From assembly GCA_900073065.1 (NCBI GenBank), contig FJOG01000044.1, positions 354,235 to 418,234 on the forward strand: a stretch of 64,000 bases of DNA. The letters run 5' to 3'. This DNA comes from Phialocephala subalpina. Taxonomy: Eukaryota; Ascomycota; Leotiomycetes; Helotiales; Mollisiaceae. Below the pieces are notes generated by a model. It ran no database searches, had not been told where the DNA came from, and saw only the letters and a program-made list of their open reading frames with translations. Each line of letters begins with the position of its first letter. Within the stretch, counting starts at the first letter, position 1. Below, in pieces: positions 34,128 to 44,779 of the stretch. The position numbers were made by a program, and so were the translations under genes.

Positions 34128-35193
34128 AGTGTGGTGGGAATTTGAGATGTTGAGCTGCGGTATGACGAGAAAAGCAATGATTATAGTAAAGACATTTGCC
34201 TGAACATTTTCAGTGACATCGTGACTGAACGACAGGTTCTAGCTCAGGTGTTTCAGTCTGAAAGGCCTTTTCCAATGTCCAGCATCACTTCTGAAAATTT
34301 GGATCTCGAATTTGGATTGTTGACTCGGTCAATCGAAGCCTTCATGCCAGAAACCTTGCATGGGACTCTTCCAGCCGGGCCACAGGAGGAATATCATTGC
34401 ATGTCCACCAGTATTCGTACATGTTCCAGACTCCCAACTACGCCATCAATGCAACCATTTTGTACAATCCTCCCAACCACTCTATCACGACGTCCTTGCT
34501 TCCACCCGATTGAGCTTCCGCGCCGTAACAATTTGACTCCTTGTCCTCTGTCCGCGCACTGGCAGACCCATAGCATGTCTTCTTCCTCTATAACTTCCCA
34601 TATCTCTCAGTCGACTGATGTTTTCTCGGACGTGCCGTCGTAAATCGTTCTCGATTTTCATAGAGGAGAGTTCGGCAGTCAAGGCGGTTACGGTTCTTGT
34701 GGGTAAGGATCCCACGCGTGCGTGTGGGAAGATGGAGAATTTTGCGAGGATTCGGGAGGAGTTTTGATGGCCGATTCCGTAGAACTTTTCGAGGGATTTC
34801 TTGGGAAGTGAGTGGTGGGCAGGTTATGATGGAGGGCAAACGTACCTTAAGGAGACTTTGCTCGGGGAAGTTGATCCCTAGAATGAAGACCTAGTGACCG
34901 TTAGCAATTGCATATGTATCAGCAGGGGTGCGGTACTCGCCATCGTGCCAGAGTTGTAGCAATTGCTGCTATTCTTCCTGCTTGATCTCGTCGTCGTCAA
35001 AATACCTCAAATGTCGTTGAACATCGAAAACGCTTTGACCATCGGTCCACGTGATTTAGCCTCTTCCTAATCGACACCTATCCGAAACTCCAGCTCCAGC
35101 TCCGAATCCCTTCTCCCCTCTTGCAATTCGAGGGACTTACAACCTTTTGTGTCACAGTCCACAACTTCGACCAACATCCAATTGATCGCAAAG
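34128..35193. other. Intergenic region
   Basis: About 1.07 kb with overlapping short open frames on both strands but no supported gene. It carries the cyclophilin promoter at its right end. Confidence 0.4.
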
Positions 35194-36285
35194 ATGTTCA
35201 CCATCCAAAGATTCGTAGTTTCTGCACTACTCATCCTCACCTTTACCTTCGTCTTCCTCTCCCAATCAGTCGAAGCCACCAAAGGCCCCAAGATCACCCA
35301 CAAGGTCTACTTCGATGTCAACCATGGCGACGAGTCTATGGGCCGTATTGTGATCGGTCTCTATGGCAAGACTGTCCCCAAGACTGCCGAGAATTTCCGA
35401 GCTCTGGCTACTGGCGAGAAGGGCTTCGGATATGAGGGCTCTACCTTCCACCGTGTCATCAAGAACTTCATGATCCAGGGAGGTGACTTTACCAAGGGCG
35501 ATGGCACTGGCGGAAAGTCAAGTATGTATCTGTAGCCTGGCAGATGAATGCATGCTGATAATAGTAGTCTACGGTGCCAAGTTCCCCGACGAGAACTTCA
35601 AGCTCAAGCACTCCAAGAAGGGTCTCATGTCCATGGCCAACGCCGGACAAGACACCAACGGTTCCCAATTCTTCATCACCACCTCCACCCCAGCGTATGT
35701 CACCCAGCATACCTACGATTGCATCTGCTAACATATACTAGCCACCTTAACGGCAAGCACGTTGTGTTCGGCGAAGTCTTGGAGGGATACGAGATTGTCG
35801 AGAAGATTGAGAGCGTCTCTAAGGATGGCAGAGACAGACCCACCGTCGAAGTCAAGATCATAAAGAGCGGCGAGATTCCCGTACCAGAAGAAGGTATCCA
35901 CGTGGAACTATAAAGTACTTTCCTTCTTCATCTGTCATTCGCAACGCATCATATTCTCCTTTGGTGGACTCGCTGATTCGTCTGCTCCTGTCCAGCCCCA
36001 GCCGAATACGGGCATGCAGAATTCCAGCCAGGCATGGAGGAGGTTGATGAGGTCCCGATCGTTGCGTCTCCGACAACTGAGCTTTCTGCACCGCTACCGA
36101 CTAAGACTGCTGCTATGGTTACCCCTCCTGCTGCGGTCCCAGTCGAGGAATTCGAGGCCGAGGCCGAGTTCAGCTTGTTCCAGAAGGGTCTTTTCTTCGC
36201 GGTCATCGTGGGATGTGTGGTTGTGTATATGCGGATGAGCAGCAAAAACAAGGCGAGGCGATTTCAGGAAAAAAGCATGGCATGA
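35194..36285 (+). CDS. ER cyclophilin B (peptidyl-prolyl isomerase) with two possible C-termini
   Basis: Exons 35194-35521, 35568-35694, 35742-35893 and 35996-36285. A signal peptide ([22 protein letters not shown]) precedes a complete cyclophilin domain. Catalytic and drug-binding residues lie in [48 protein letters not shown]. The enzyme speeds proline isomerisation during folding in the secretory pathway. If the last intron (35894-35995) is retained, translation ends at 35913 with HVEL, similar to an ER-retrieval signal. If it is spliced, the tail continues through an acidic Pro-rich linker to one membrane helix ([16 protein letters not shown]) and ends at 36285. Both forms are well formed. 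Confidence 0.9.
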
Positions 36286-36658
36286 TTTGGTAGAATTCAT
36301 TGCGTTCATACTCCACATTGCGTTGTCCCTTGTTACTGTGTACTCCAGCCGTGCCCTTCTGCTATGGGCTCGTTGATATTGGGCGCCCCCGAGAGGTGAT
36401 TCGTGACTAGGAACACCTGGGATCGTATCATGCATCCAAGTTCACTAAGCGTGGTGCACGCTCGACCCTACCTGCTGTGGGCTTGTGAGGTATGAAAGTC
36501 TGTCCTCAGGTCAGAAATAATTCCACTCTGAACATTGACTCGACATTTGGAGCTTTAGGACTGACAGCTTTGTCCTGTAAGTGTACATGGATGTGAATTG
36601 GTCGACCTTTCTGTACACATCTAATCCTGCAATCATCTTAAACATGAGTCTTATCAAC
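36286..36658. other. Duplicated 3' flank of the paralogue locus
   Basis: Sequence at about 36,420-36,610 (including TGACTCGACATTTGGA and GTACATGGA) recurs in diverged form at about 38,607-38,790. The last bases of the cyclophilin gene (GCATGGCATGATTT, 36,276 on) also recur at 38,786. Confidence 0.6.
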
Positions 36659-37910
36659 TTATTTCAAGACGTATTTGACGAAACTCTTGATCTTCCTAAC
36701 ATTTCCCGCCATAGCTCGGACAGCTTGCTCTACGTCATAGTTTATCGTCTTTTGGATGACCTGGCTGACTTCCCTAGGCAATTCCTCTGATGCTTGACGT
36801 ACCACAGCAGTATTGGCAGGTGTAATCGTCACTTGCTTCACCACCTCAACAAAATCCACTCTCGCCCGCAAGAACTCTGCTATCACCAACAGATTGTCCC
36901 TCTCCTTGACCGTCATCTTCGGTTTCGAGAACCTTTTTGGTACACCCAACCAAGCAGTTCCACTCTGGATCCACTGGAAAAAGACACAAATTGCCTCCCA
37001 AAACTCCCGCTCGCTAAGCTTGTCTACCTCTCTAAGCCACCCACCCCTCGCCTTCGTTGTCAAGACCAAATGTTCCGTCCCTTCTCGCCCGATACATGCT
37101 GACAGCGTGGTCGTGCATGTATATTTTCGTCTCGAGGCCCTTTCGTCGGAGGCTGGTGGGATTATAGTAGACTTTCGGATCATTAGGTTTGATGCCGGCG
37201 ATAACACAGGCGGAGAGAGAACCGGACCATTTGCAGGCTTTCTTCACAGTGCATCGGATGAATTCTGGCTGTCCGACGGCTGCAAGAGGTTTCGTCTCGT
37301 CTTCGTCGTGTCGAAGGATCAAGAGGGGATCGGTCCTCTCTTTGCGCGGCGGCCTCTCGAGATCGGGTGCGGGAGCGTTGCTATGCCCAATGTGAGTACA
37401 ATGCACTGCATGCAATGAGGGATGTAATGTAGACTGACCTTAGTGCAGCGGAAAGGGGATCTCCAACCCTACCCGCGTCTGGCAGGCCTTCCCCTCCACC
37501 TCCCTGTCTCGCCTTCGCCTTCTTGTCTGCCGCCTTCTTGTGCTTCCAGGCATTGCGGATCTGTGGTTGCTTCTTCTGCTTCTTCCTGGGCGCCTCAGCC
37601 TCGGGTTCAGACTCGACCGCCATGCTTGCTGGCGCGGATTCGTTGCTCGTGGCTGTTGCCTTCAGGCTGGAGGAATTTGAATTCTGCAAGAATATCAGAA
37701 TGTCTTTGGGTGCTCCAGGGAGTCCCAGGAGTACTGGCACATGAATACTGGGTCATGCGCATGGATATATATCTTCAATACCTCAAGACCTTACCTAGGT
37801 AGAGAGAATACGGAAGAGCCACGCGCATGTTGCGCCAAGAAGGAAAGACTTACTACAAGCATCGCAGAGCCTTGCTGGGCTGACTTCGCAAGACCCATGC
37901 GATAATCCAT
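36659..37910 (-). pseudogene. Unknown-family paralogue A, frameshifted
   Basis: I model a 19-codon first exon (37910-37854), an exon from 37683 with a Lys/Ala-rich stretch (APRKKQKKQPQIRNAWKHKKAADKKAKARQ), and a last exon holding LLILRHDEDETKPLAAVGQPEF and REFWEAICVFFQWIQSG. Between these last two segments the frame breaks. CCAC is doubled at about 37037-37044 on the + strand, adding four bases, which gives a stop; the frame fits the paralogue again just beyond. The neighbour at 38956-39940 is clearly related (LLIFRHDMKDEPLRINGQFNP; RDFWWCLYVFFVWVYS). I do not recognise the family. The C-terminus (VRKIKSFVKYVLK) is basic. Confidence 0.65.
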
Positions 37911-38955
37911 TTTTACTGCGCAAAAAGCAAGGCAAAATAGGAGGAGTTGATTATAGAGTGATCTCGAGGGCGGCCCTTGCGAAAAGAAATGTTCTGCGAG
38001 CGCTGACGCCTTGCGGAGGTGTAGGTGTTCTCGCTTATTTTGAGCTACGGACAGTATATCCTCAACTCCAACAACAGCCGCCCCACTAGGCCATAATCGT
38101 CGGCCACGAGCCGAGAACGCGGCAAAGACTGGCATTAAAAGCCTTACGACAACACCAAAAAAAAAGCCAAAAAAAAATTTGAGGATTGGAAACCAATCCT
38201 CAGCAGAACGAGTAAACTTGTTAGAATCGAGACACCTGGCTAGTTCGGTAACTGCTTGCGCAGAAACTTAATCTTTGAATGAGGCCAGCTTATGTGGAAT
38301 CCCATTCACCAGGTAACCTATCTGATTACCTGCTCTGTGGAAAACAGTTGTGCTTATTTAAATCTATATAGACGTCTGCGGGGTCCCAACAATCAGTTCG
38401 GGTAAACTTCTACCTACTCCCGACCCGAACCCCTTTCCGGCTTTCGAGTCACGACGATCTGCCTTACACTCGGCTTCTCACTTGTTTAATATCTTATTTG
38501 ATTATCGCTTTTATAATGCATTTACTTATTTAATTGCATGAGCGCGTTATTGTTTACTTTTTAAGTCATCTGCGCCTACGTCTTCTTAAGCTTCTTGACA
38601 AAAGTGCCATGCATCCAAGTGGATTAAGGTGTAGTGCATGATCGGCCCGGCTGCGAGCTTGTGTGGTATGAATGTCTGGGCCCAGGTCAAAGATTGTTTC
38701 ACTTTCGGCCTTGACTCGACATTTGGACATTTTGGACTGGCAATTTGGTCCTGTAGATGTACATGGACGCGAACTGGTCGTCAAGCATGGCATGATTTCG
38801 TAGATTCGTCATGCTCATACTGAATACGGCCTTACATCTATTTTCTACATGATCCGTGCACTGCCCAGCCTCGTTGCCCAAGTGGACCAAAACATCCTCT
38901 GACAGCCACTCCGTGACAATGATACAAGAATCCAAAACACAACCTCGCTCTATTT
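37911..38955. repeat. Duplicated promoter-side segment
   Basis: About 38,358-38,606 matches about 40,670-40,927 closely. Shared blocks include CCCGACCCGAACCCCTTTCC and CATCTGCGCCTACGTCTTCT followed by TAAGCTTCTTGACAAAAGTG. These segments lie upstream of paralogues A and B respectively, so the gene was duplicated with its promoter. Confidence 0.8.
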
Positions 38956-39940
38956 CTACATCGCGAATTTGACTGCGAACCGGGCGAGTTCTCTTGTGCC
39001 ATCTTCTGTGAAAGATTCCCCAATAATCGTAACAGCGTCACAGATAGCATCCTCGGGGAAATCCAGGATTTGCTGGACCCCAGTCAAATAGTCATCGAAA
39101 GTCTCAAATTCATCCTCTGTCACTTCAACTCCGGCATCCTCCTCGAAGTCCTGCAGCTCGGCAACATCGCCACTGTCCTTACAGTCGAGCACAGCATCGA
39201 GAAAGCCCTCCGCCTGCAGAAAATCGCCAACGGTCACCAAATTGAGCCTTTCTTTGACCGAAAATCGCGTTCTGAATGACCTCGTTTCAAACCTTTCACC
39301 CGGAACAGGATTCCAACTGTACACCCAAACGAAGAAAACATACAAACACCACCAAAAGTCACGCTCGTTCATGGCTTGTATATCATCAAACCACTCCAAG
39401 CTGTTGGGGTCGAGCCGGCCGAAATCCCTATCCTTCCTCGCCCGGTCCATGTTCACAGCCAGGTCGGTGAGATGTTGCATCACCGGGAGGCCGTCCCGTC
39501 GGTGGGGATTGTAGAAGACCTCTGCATCGCTTGTTCTATGACCCTCGATCACAACTTTCTGGAGTGTCCGAGATGCCTTGCAAACCTTATTGGCCGTGAC
39601 TATTAACCAGTCTGGCTGGCGAGGGTTGAATTGACCATTAATTCGGAGCGGCTCATCTTTCATGTCGTGTCGAAAGATCAGCAGCGCATCTCCCCTGTAT
39701 TCTTCGGGTAGAGGCTCGAGGACGACGGCGGGTCGAGGTGCATTGGGTATATTGCTACGTTTCTTAGCTGTAATGTTTGCTACGGATGAGAGATATGTTT
39801 TGGACATACCTTGGTGGAGAGGGAAGAGGGTGCGCAGGTGGGTCAGCCTTGCCTGCACCATGCTGGACTGCTGCATTCTTCTGTGCCTTTGCTGCCGCCG
39901 CGTTCTTCCTCTTGTTCGCACCTTTCTTATCGCCTGCCAT
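38956..39940 (-). CDS. Unknown-family paralogue B
   Basis: I choose the start at 39940 (MAGDKKGANKRKNAAAAKAQ), which gives a Lys/Ala-rich N-terminus like that of paralogue A. It is joined by an intron ending at about 39,757 to a frame stopping at 38956. Conserved parts with A are SNIPNAPRP, LLIFRHDMKDEPLRINGQ, EVFYNPHRRDGLPVMQHLTDLAVNMDRARKDRDFG and the WWCLYVFFVWVYSW segment. An acidic region follows (DCKDSGDVAELQDFEEDAGVEVTEDEFETFDD). A longer reading frame to 40089 exists but is Arg-rich and looks like the wrong frame of the Lys/Ala exon. A possible upstream exon matching the first exon of A would be out of frame. Function unknown. Confidence 0.6.
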
Positions 39941-41376
39941 ACCGCTCTTCTGGAGAGACGGATGCTACGTCTCGGCCTTGCGATGGGTCTTCGTGGGAGG
40001 AGTTGCTTGCGGCTGATCGTAGCTTTTGGTAGGAGGATTTTGACTTCTGCAGGAATATTGGAATCAGAACACGTCTTTACATCCCCCACAGAGATCTACG
40101 AGCGCTGTAACATGTATTGGGACATACGCTTCGAGTCCCACAAGATCCCAATACTCTACACAAAAGGGCCTCCCGCATCACTGGCGGATAGGAGGTCACT
40201 TACCACTGGTGATGCAAAAGTTTGCATCGTTGACTTCAGAAAGCTCTTTGCGATTCTTCGTCACATCTGCGCAATGTTGTCAAGTAATTTCCAAAAGTCG
40301 TAGTTGGAATTTGAGTTGTGCGATGGGAAGAGACCTTGGGTGTTCATGGTCGTACTTCTCGCCTATTTCGAGCTAAGGGGGGGAAGGCATCAACTGCCTC
40401 ATCTATCTACGCAAAGTTCCGCCTTAACGCGGAGTCTAGTGACAAGCGAGAATGGCGGAAAACACAGGCAGAAAAAGTGCCAAAAAAATAAGAAGGGGAA
40501 AAAAGAAATTGCAAAAATAAGGATGTGTACAAATTGTACTATGTGGTTTTTAGAGAAGGCGTTACTGGATCTGTTCGGTATTTCACCTAAGCAACGAAAG
40601 AAATTTTTACTAGGAGAGTATAGAGTCTTTCACCAGCTTCGACCTGATCTGACAGTAGAAAATCGTATTTAAATTTATATAGACGTTTGCGGGGTCCGCA
40701 GAGTCAGTTCGGCTAAACCTCCACCCACTCCCGACCCGAACCCCTTTCCGGCTTTCGAGTTCACGACGGTCTACCCGCATTTACACTCTGCTTCTCAACA
40801 TTTCAACAGCTTATTTAATTATCGGTTTCATGATGCATTTACTTGTCCAACTATATAAGAGCGTCATTGTTTACCTTTCAAGTCATCTGCGCCTACGTCT
40901 TCTTAAGCTTCTTGACAAAAGTGCCATGCATCCGGGTCGACGAGCCATGCATAGTGCCATGCCATAATGTCAAGCATTTGAGGCCAGCAGCCACTCGGAG
41001 ACGTGGAAGCAAGCGTAACTGCGTTCACTGGAGTCGCTTCCTTTCCTGTGTAACACCAGCTAGCGTCATGCACGATACTTTTGCACGGCAGCCTCACTGC
41101 ATCCTTGTTTTCGCTCCACCATCTGGTCAGCCTACAAATCCCGACTCTCAATAACACGATGCAGTCAGAAGTCCTGTCATCCCATTCCTACACATTCGCC
41201 CCTGTGGCGCTTAACAGCAAAGTGCCGCTCGCATGTCACAGCTCTCCTGGCTCCTGCAAGGCACTTTTGCGTCGCAGCCTTGCCGCCTCCAAAAGTCCTC
41301 CCCATGGTTATAAACTGGCTTTCTTCCCCACTCAGACAGCACTTTGAATCAATATTCCATATTCATCAACCTCACA
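39941..41376. other. Intergenic region with second copy of the duplicated promoter segment
   Basis: Includes 40,670-40,927, the counterpart of 38,358-38,606. It also holds an inverted pair GTATTGGGA (about 40,115) and TCCCAATAC (about 40,147), near the presumed upstream exon of paralogue B. No gene is supported between 40,330 and 41,376. Confidence 0.5.
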
Positions 41377-42930
41377 ATGAACGACCCCGGCGAAGTCTCA
41401 CTCAAACCTGCCCAAACATACACCTCACAAGAATGGGAACAAAAACGACCACTCATCACACGGCTCTACCGCGACGAATCAAGGACCCTCTATCAAGTCC
41501 GACTCGCACTTGCACAAGAAACCTTCCGTCCAACGTAAGCTTCGTTCTCGACATTTTCTCCCTGTTGATCTTTACTGACACCATGAAGTGAAGCAATGCT
41601 GAAGAAGCGTATAAAGAAGTGGGACCTCAACCGGAATTTCAAGGAGGCGGACATGATCTATGCATTGAACCTTGCATTAGAACGCGAGAAGTCTGGAAAG
41701 CAGACCGAGTTCTTAATCAGGGAACGGACTGTCACCTTCTGCGACATCCAGAAATACTTTCGGCGGAAGGGTATTCAGGACCTGCAAGCTTTCGTTGATG
41801 GAAAGAGTTCTGTCCAGCCGACGACAACGATACGATCGTATACACCTAGTGCCGAAAATGCCGTCGAAGACGACCTCGACGAGGTCCACACAACCGCTCA
41901 ATCAGATCTACTGTCGCACTCCGGACCCGAGATTCGGCCTGTCTCGAGAACGACTTTGGTTCAGTTGGAGGAGATCTTGCAGTTTGGGCGCATATTCTAC
42001 GATGCTGTATGTCGCCAGGGTCGAGCGATGGATCTTTGCCCAGAATTTCGGCTTCCAGATCTGCGGATATTCCATGAACATCTTAGGAGAGCACACTTGC
42101 TACTGGACCAACACCGCACAGCCGAAGCCTTCCAGCATTTCAACGATTGTTTTGACTTAGTACCTCACCTTATTCGTAGCGAATGCCCTATTTTGATTCC
42201 ATGCCTGTACCAAATACTCATCTTCGACTGGCACATTACTTCCATAGACATCATTGGCCGGCTAGTGGGCTTTGTGGCAGATATGATGGTCACACGGAAT
42301 CATCCCGGAGCATCAATTGCGAGGCTTCTCCCGCAATTCGTTTTCATCATCATGCCTTTACGAAGGAAGCAGCTGCACGATAGGAAAGTCTTCGAGCAGT
42401 CTCGCGATATGGCTCGGAGAGCTCGTGCATCCACCAAAGCGATGCTTCCGAGAGAGTATCCAGAATATCCTCTGGAGTTGAGTTGCGATTGCGAGCTGGT
42501 CGGTAAAATCGACTGGGTTCCAAAGAAAATCGGCCTTCCTGTGGCAAGACTGGATTGGACGTTATCACCTGCGCTGGTGTCTCATGTTCCTACACACAAT
42601 CAGAAAGACGATCGGGAATATTCCGATCAGGAGGATGCACCCATGGTCATGGATAAAACAACGTTTCAACCTAGTCTGGATGAACAATATAGTACTGATC
42701 TCTTCCGTTCACCTGCAGTATTGCTGGGGCCAACTCATTTGGATGGATATCAATTCGTCGGCTTCCAACAAAGTACCCTTGTCGACATGCATACTACCCC
42801 GCTTTCACAGAGCTCGACTTCCGACCAGCTTTCTTATCAATTTCCTACATACGAGTACCATATATCCTTTTTGGAAGAGGGAGGGTCCGAGAGAAGCATA
42901 TCATGCGAGTTTGACTGGGGTCTATCCTAG
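41377..42930 (+). CDS. Clr5-domain protein
   Basis: Two exons, 41377-41534 and 41589-42930; about 499 residues. The split N-terminal domain reads EWEQKRPLITRLYRDESRTLYQVRLAL, then across the intron TFRPTEAMLKKRIKKWDLNRNFKEADMIYAL, an excellent match to the Clr5 domain (WxxxRPxIxxLYxxExxxL ... KxRIKKWxLxKNxK). A helical region follows with LRRAHLLLDQHRTAEAFQHFNDCFDLVPHLI, TPR-like in look, and then a Ser/Thr-rich tail. Clr5-type proteins are presumed nuclear regulators. No target is evident. Confidence 0.8.
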
Positions 42931-43005
42931 AACTAGTCTTCTTGTATTTGTCCATGCAACATTCCCCTCGCTATTTCTTGTTCCTTGAACTGTTTACACG
43001 CCATA

Positions 43006-44130
43006 TCAGCCAGCATTCGCACCCTCCTCCCTTCCATTAAATTCCCAATGAACCCAAAGCCCCGTCTCAACAACCCTCCACATACTTTCTCCCACAAACC
43101 GCTCCTCTCCTCCGCCCAAACACGCACCCCACTGCGCAACCTTAACAACCGGTTTCCTATTCAGTCCCAAGTCTTTTCTCGCTTCTTCTATCCACTCAAG
43201 GAATTCGCGGCGGAGTTCTTTGAGGCCCCAGTCTCTGTCATTCCTTCTTTCAACATCTCCCTCAGCCTGGCCTTCCGTCTCCTGACCAAAGGTACGAACA
43301 AGAGTCGTCGGTTGAGATGGGAAGGTACTCGTAACCGGACTCGACAGCGGACTACTCCAAGGCATCAAAAGGACAGTAATACTCTCCAACCCTAGCACCT
43401 GCCTCGGAAACAACAGATAATCCTGCCTCTCCAACGTCGCCTCATCAATCACCAAATGTCGAATCTTCATCATCTCCTCTGCTCTCTTTCTAGCTGAGAA
43501 TCCGGAGACGAGACATCCTGGGATCGAGCTCAAAGGGAGGATTGAGGTTGGCCATTTGGCTTGGACGGAATAGAAATCTCGATTTGGACCGCGGCCATTG
43601 GAGAAGTATACGGAGTCGTTTTTCGCGTCGAATGCGAGTTTGAAACCCTTCCCGATATCTGAGCCTAGAATAACATATCGTCTCAGAACCTCGTCTCTTG
43701 ACTCCCGATTTACTTGGAGTAAAATAGGGAGAGAAGACAGGGTTCGTGGAACGTGTTGCCGTGGGCAAGTGGTTGGGAATTGTTGGATTGGAAGCGTTTG
43801 ATGAGATGGAGAAAAGGTGTTGTAGGGGAGGGTGCAGGAGCAGGTTGGGAGGGAGATTGTGTGGAGTTTTGGTGGAGGGAGGGCGTGGGACCAGATTTTT
43901 AGTCGGAGTTCGGTTGGGAGGAGGGGGAAGAGTGTGAATTCATTCAAAATACCATGTTTCTTGTCGTTGGGTGCTAATTCTGGTTCTGGTGACGAAAGTG
44001 ATGGTGGTGTCGTGAGTGAGGAGGTCGAGGTGGTTGGTGTTGTGGAAAAGGAGGAGGATGCATCGAAGGCATGAAGCGGGGTCGAGTCGTGCATAGTCCC
44101 GTGATAGACTTGCATTGCATCCGCATCCAT
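43006..44130 (-). CDS. 2EXR-domain protein
   Basis: Single exon, 374 residues. After a Ser/Thr-rich leader comes FTLFPLLPTELRLKIWSHALPPP and later LLQVNRESRDEVLRRYV, the two signature parts of the fungal 2EXR (F-box-like) domain. A KNDSVYFSNG segment follows and then a variable C-terminal half. These proteins form very large families in ascomycetes, and their role is not established. A TATATA run at about 44,249 lies about 120 bases upstream of the start. Confidence 0.85.
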   Translation of the reverse strand: MDADAMQVYHGTMHDSTPLHAFDASSSFSTTPTTSTSSLTTPPSLSSPEPELAPNDKKHGILNEFTLFPLLPTELRLKIWSHALPPPKLHTISLPTCSCTLPYNTFSPSHQTLPIQQFPTTCPRQHVPRTLSSLPILLQVNRESRDEVLRRYVILGSDIGKGFKLAFDAKNDSVYFSNGRGPNRDFYSVQAKWPTSILPLSSIPGCLVSGFSARKRAEEMMKIRHLVIDEATLERQDYLLFPRQVLGLESITVLLMPWSSPLSSPVTSTFPSQPTTLVRTFGQETEGQAEGDVERRNDRDWGLKELRREFLEWIEEARKDLGLNRKPVVKVAQWGACLGGGEERFVGESMWRVVETGLWVHWEFNGREEGANAG

Positions 44131-44779
44131 TGTGGAGTTTCGAGATTAAGTTTGAATGCGAGATTGAGATTTAGATTAAGTTCAAGATCAGATTTGGAAA
44201 GGAGAAATGACAGAAAGTAAGAGAGGCTTGGAGTCTTGGGAGAGAGGGGTATATATCTAACTTGGAAATGACGGTCTGCGATAGCGGAGGTTCTTATCTG
44301 GAAGTCGATGGGGGAAGGGAACGATGATGCCATCAGAAGGATGCCCACGTGCTCGGTGGGAGGGAGTGGAGGTGGGAATCACGTGGAGGAGTGGGGGTTG
44401 GCCGATCGAGGCGTTGGCCGAGGCGCAGCTTTTGGTTTTGATGGCTCTGTTTAGCTGCAGCTTGCTGAGCTGAGCAACCATCCTTATAGCTTCTTGGAAA
44501 CGAAACCAGAACTTAACTCCTTTCCTTGAGTATGGAGTCTGTCTTGATCATGGAGTTTTGACTTCTTTCTATAATCTTGATATGGTGAAGGTTTGCTTTT
44601 GCCGTGGCGCGAAGGATTGACAGCATCATCCTGGATGCAGCGCTTGCCGCGCTAGATTCTTCACAAGGGATCCTTTCCAACTCGATGTCCCATCGCTTGA
44701 CAGTCCAGATGACCCTTGCAACTGAGTTAGGAAAAAGGGGCATTGAAGCGAAGAACTTTGTGTAAAAAGGGGTATCAAT
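44131..44779. other. Intergenic region
   Basis: Promoter side of the 2EXR gene and 3' side of the membrane-protein gene. Nothing else supported. Confidence 0.4.

Noticed and set aside
34221..34643. 140-codon + strand frame after the basic/acidic hypothetical gene
   Set aside because: No domain, signal peptide or conserved pattern; overlapping frames on the other strand are equally long.
36813..37418. 201-codon + strand frame opposite paralogue A
   Set aside because: It is the antisense shadow of the paralogue A exons, whose protein sequence is conserved in paralogue B.
39941..40089. Longer Arg-rich N-terminus for paralogue B (start at 40089)
   Set aside because: It is the out-of-frame reading of the Lys/Ala-rich exon that matches paralogue A; the frame from 39940 is the better one.
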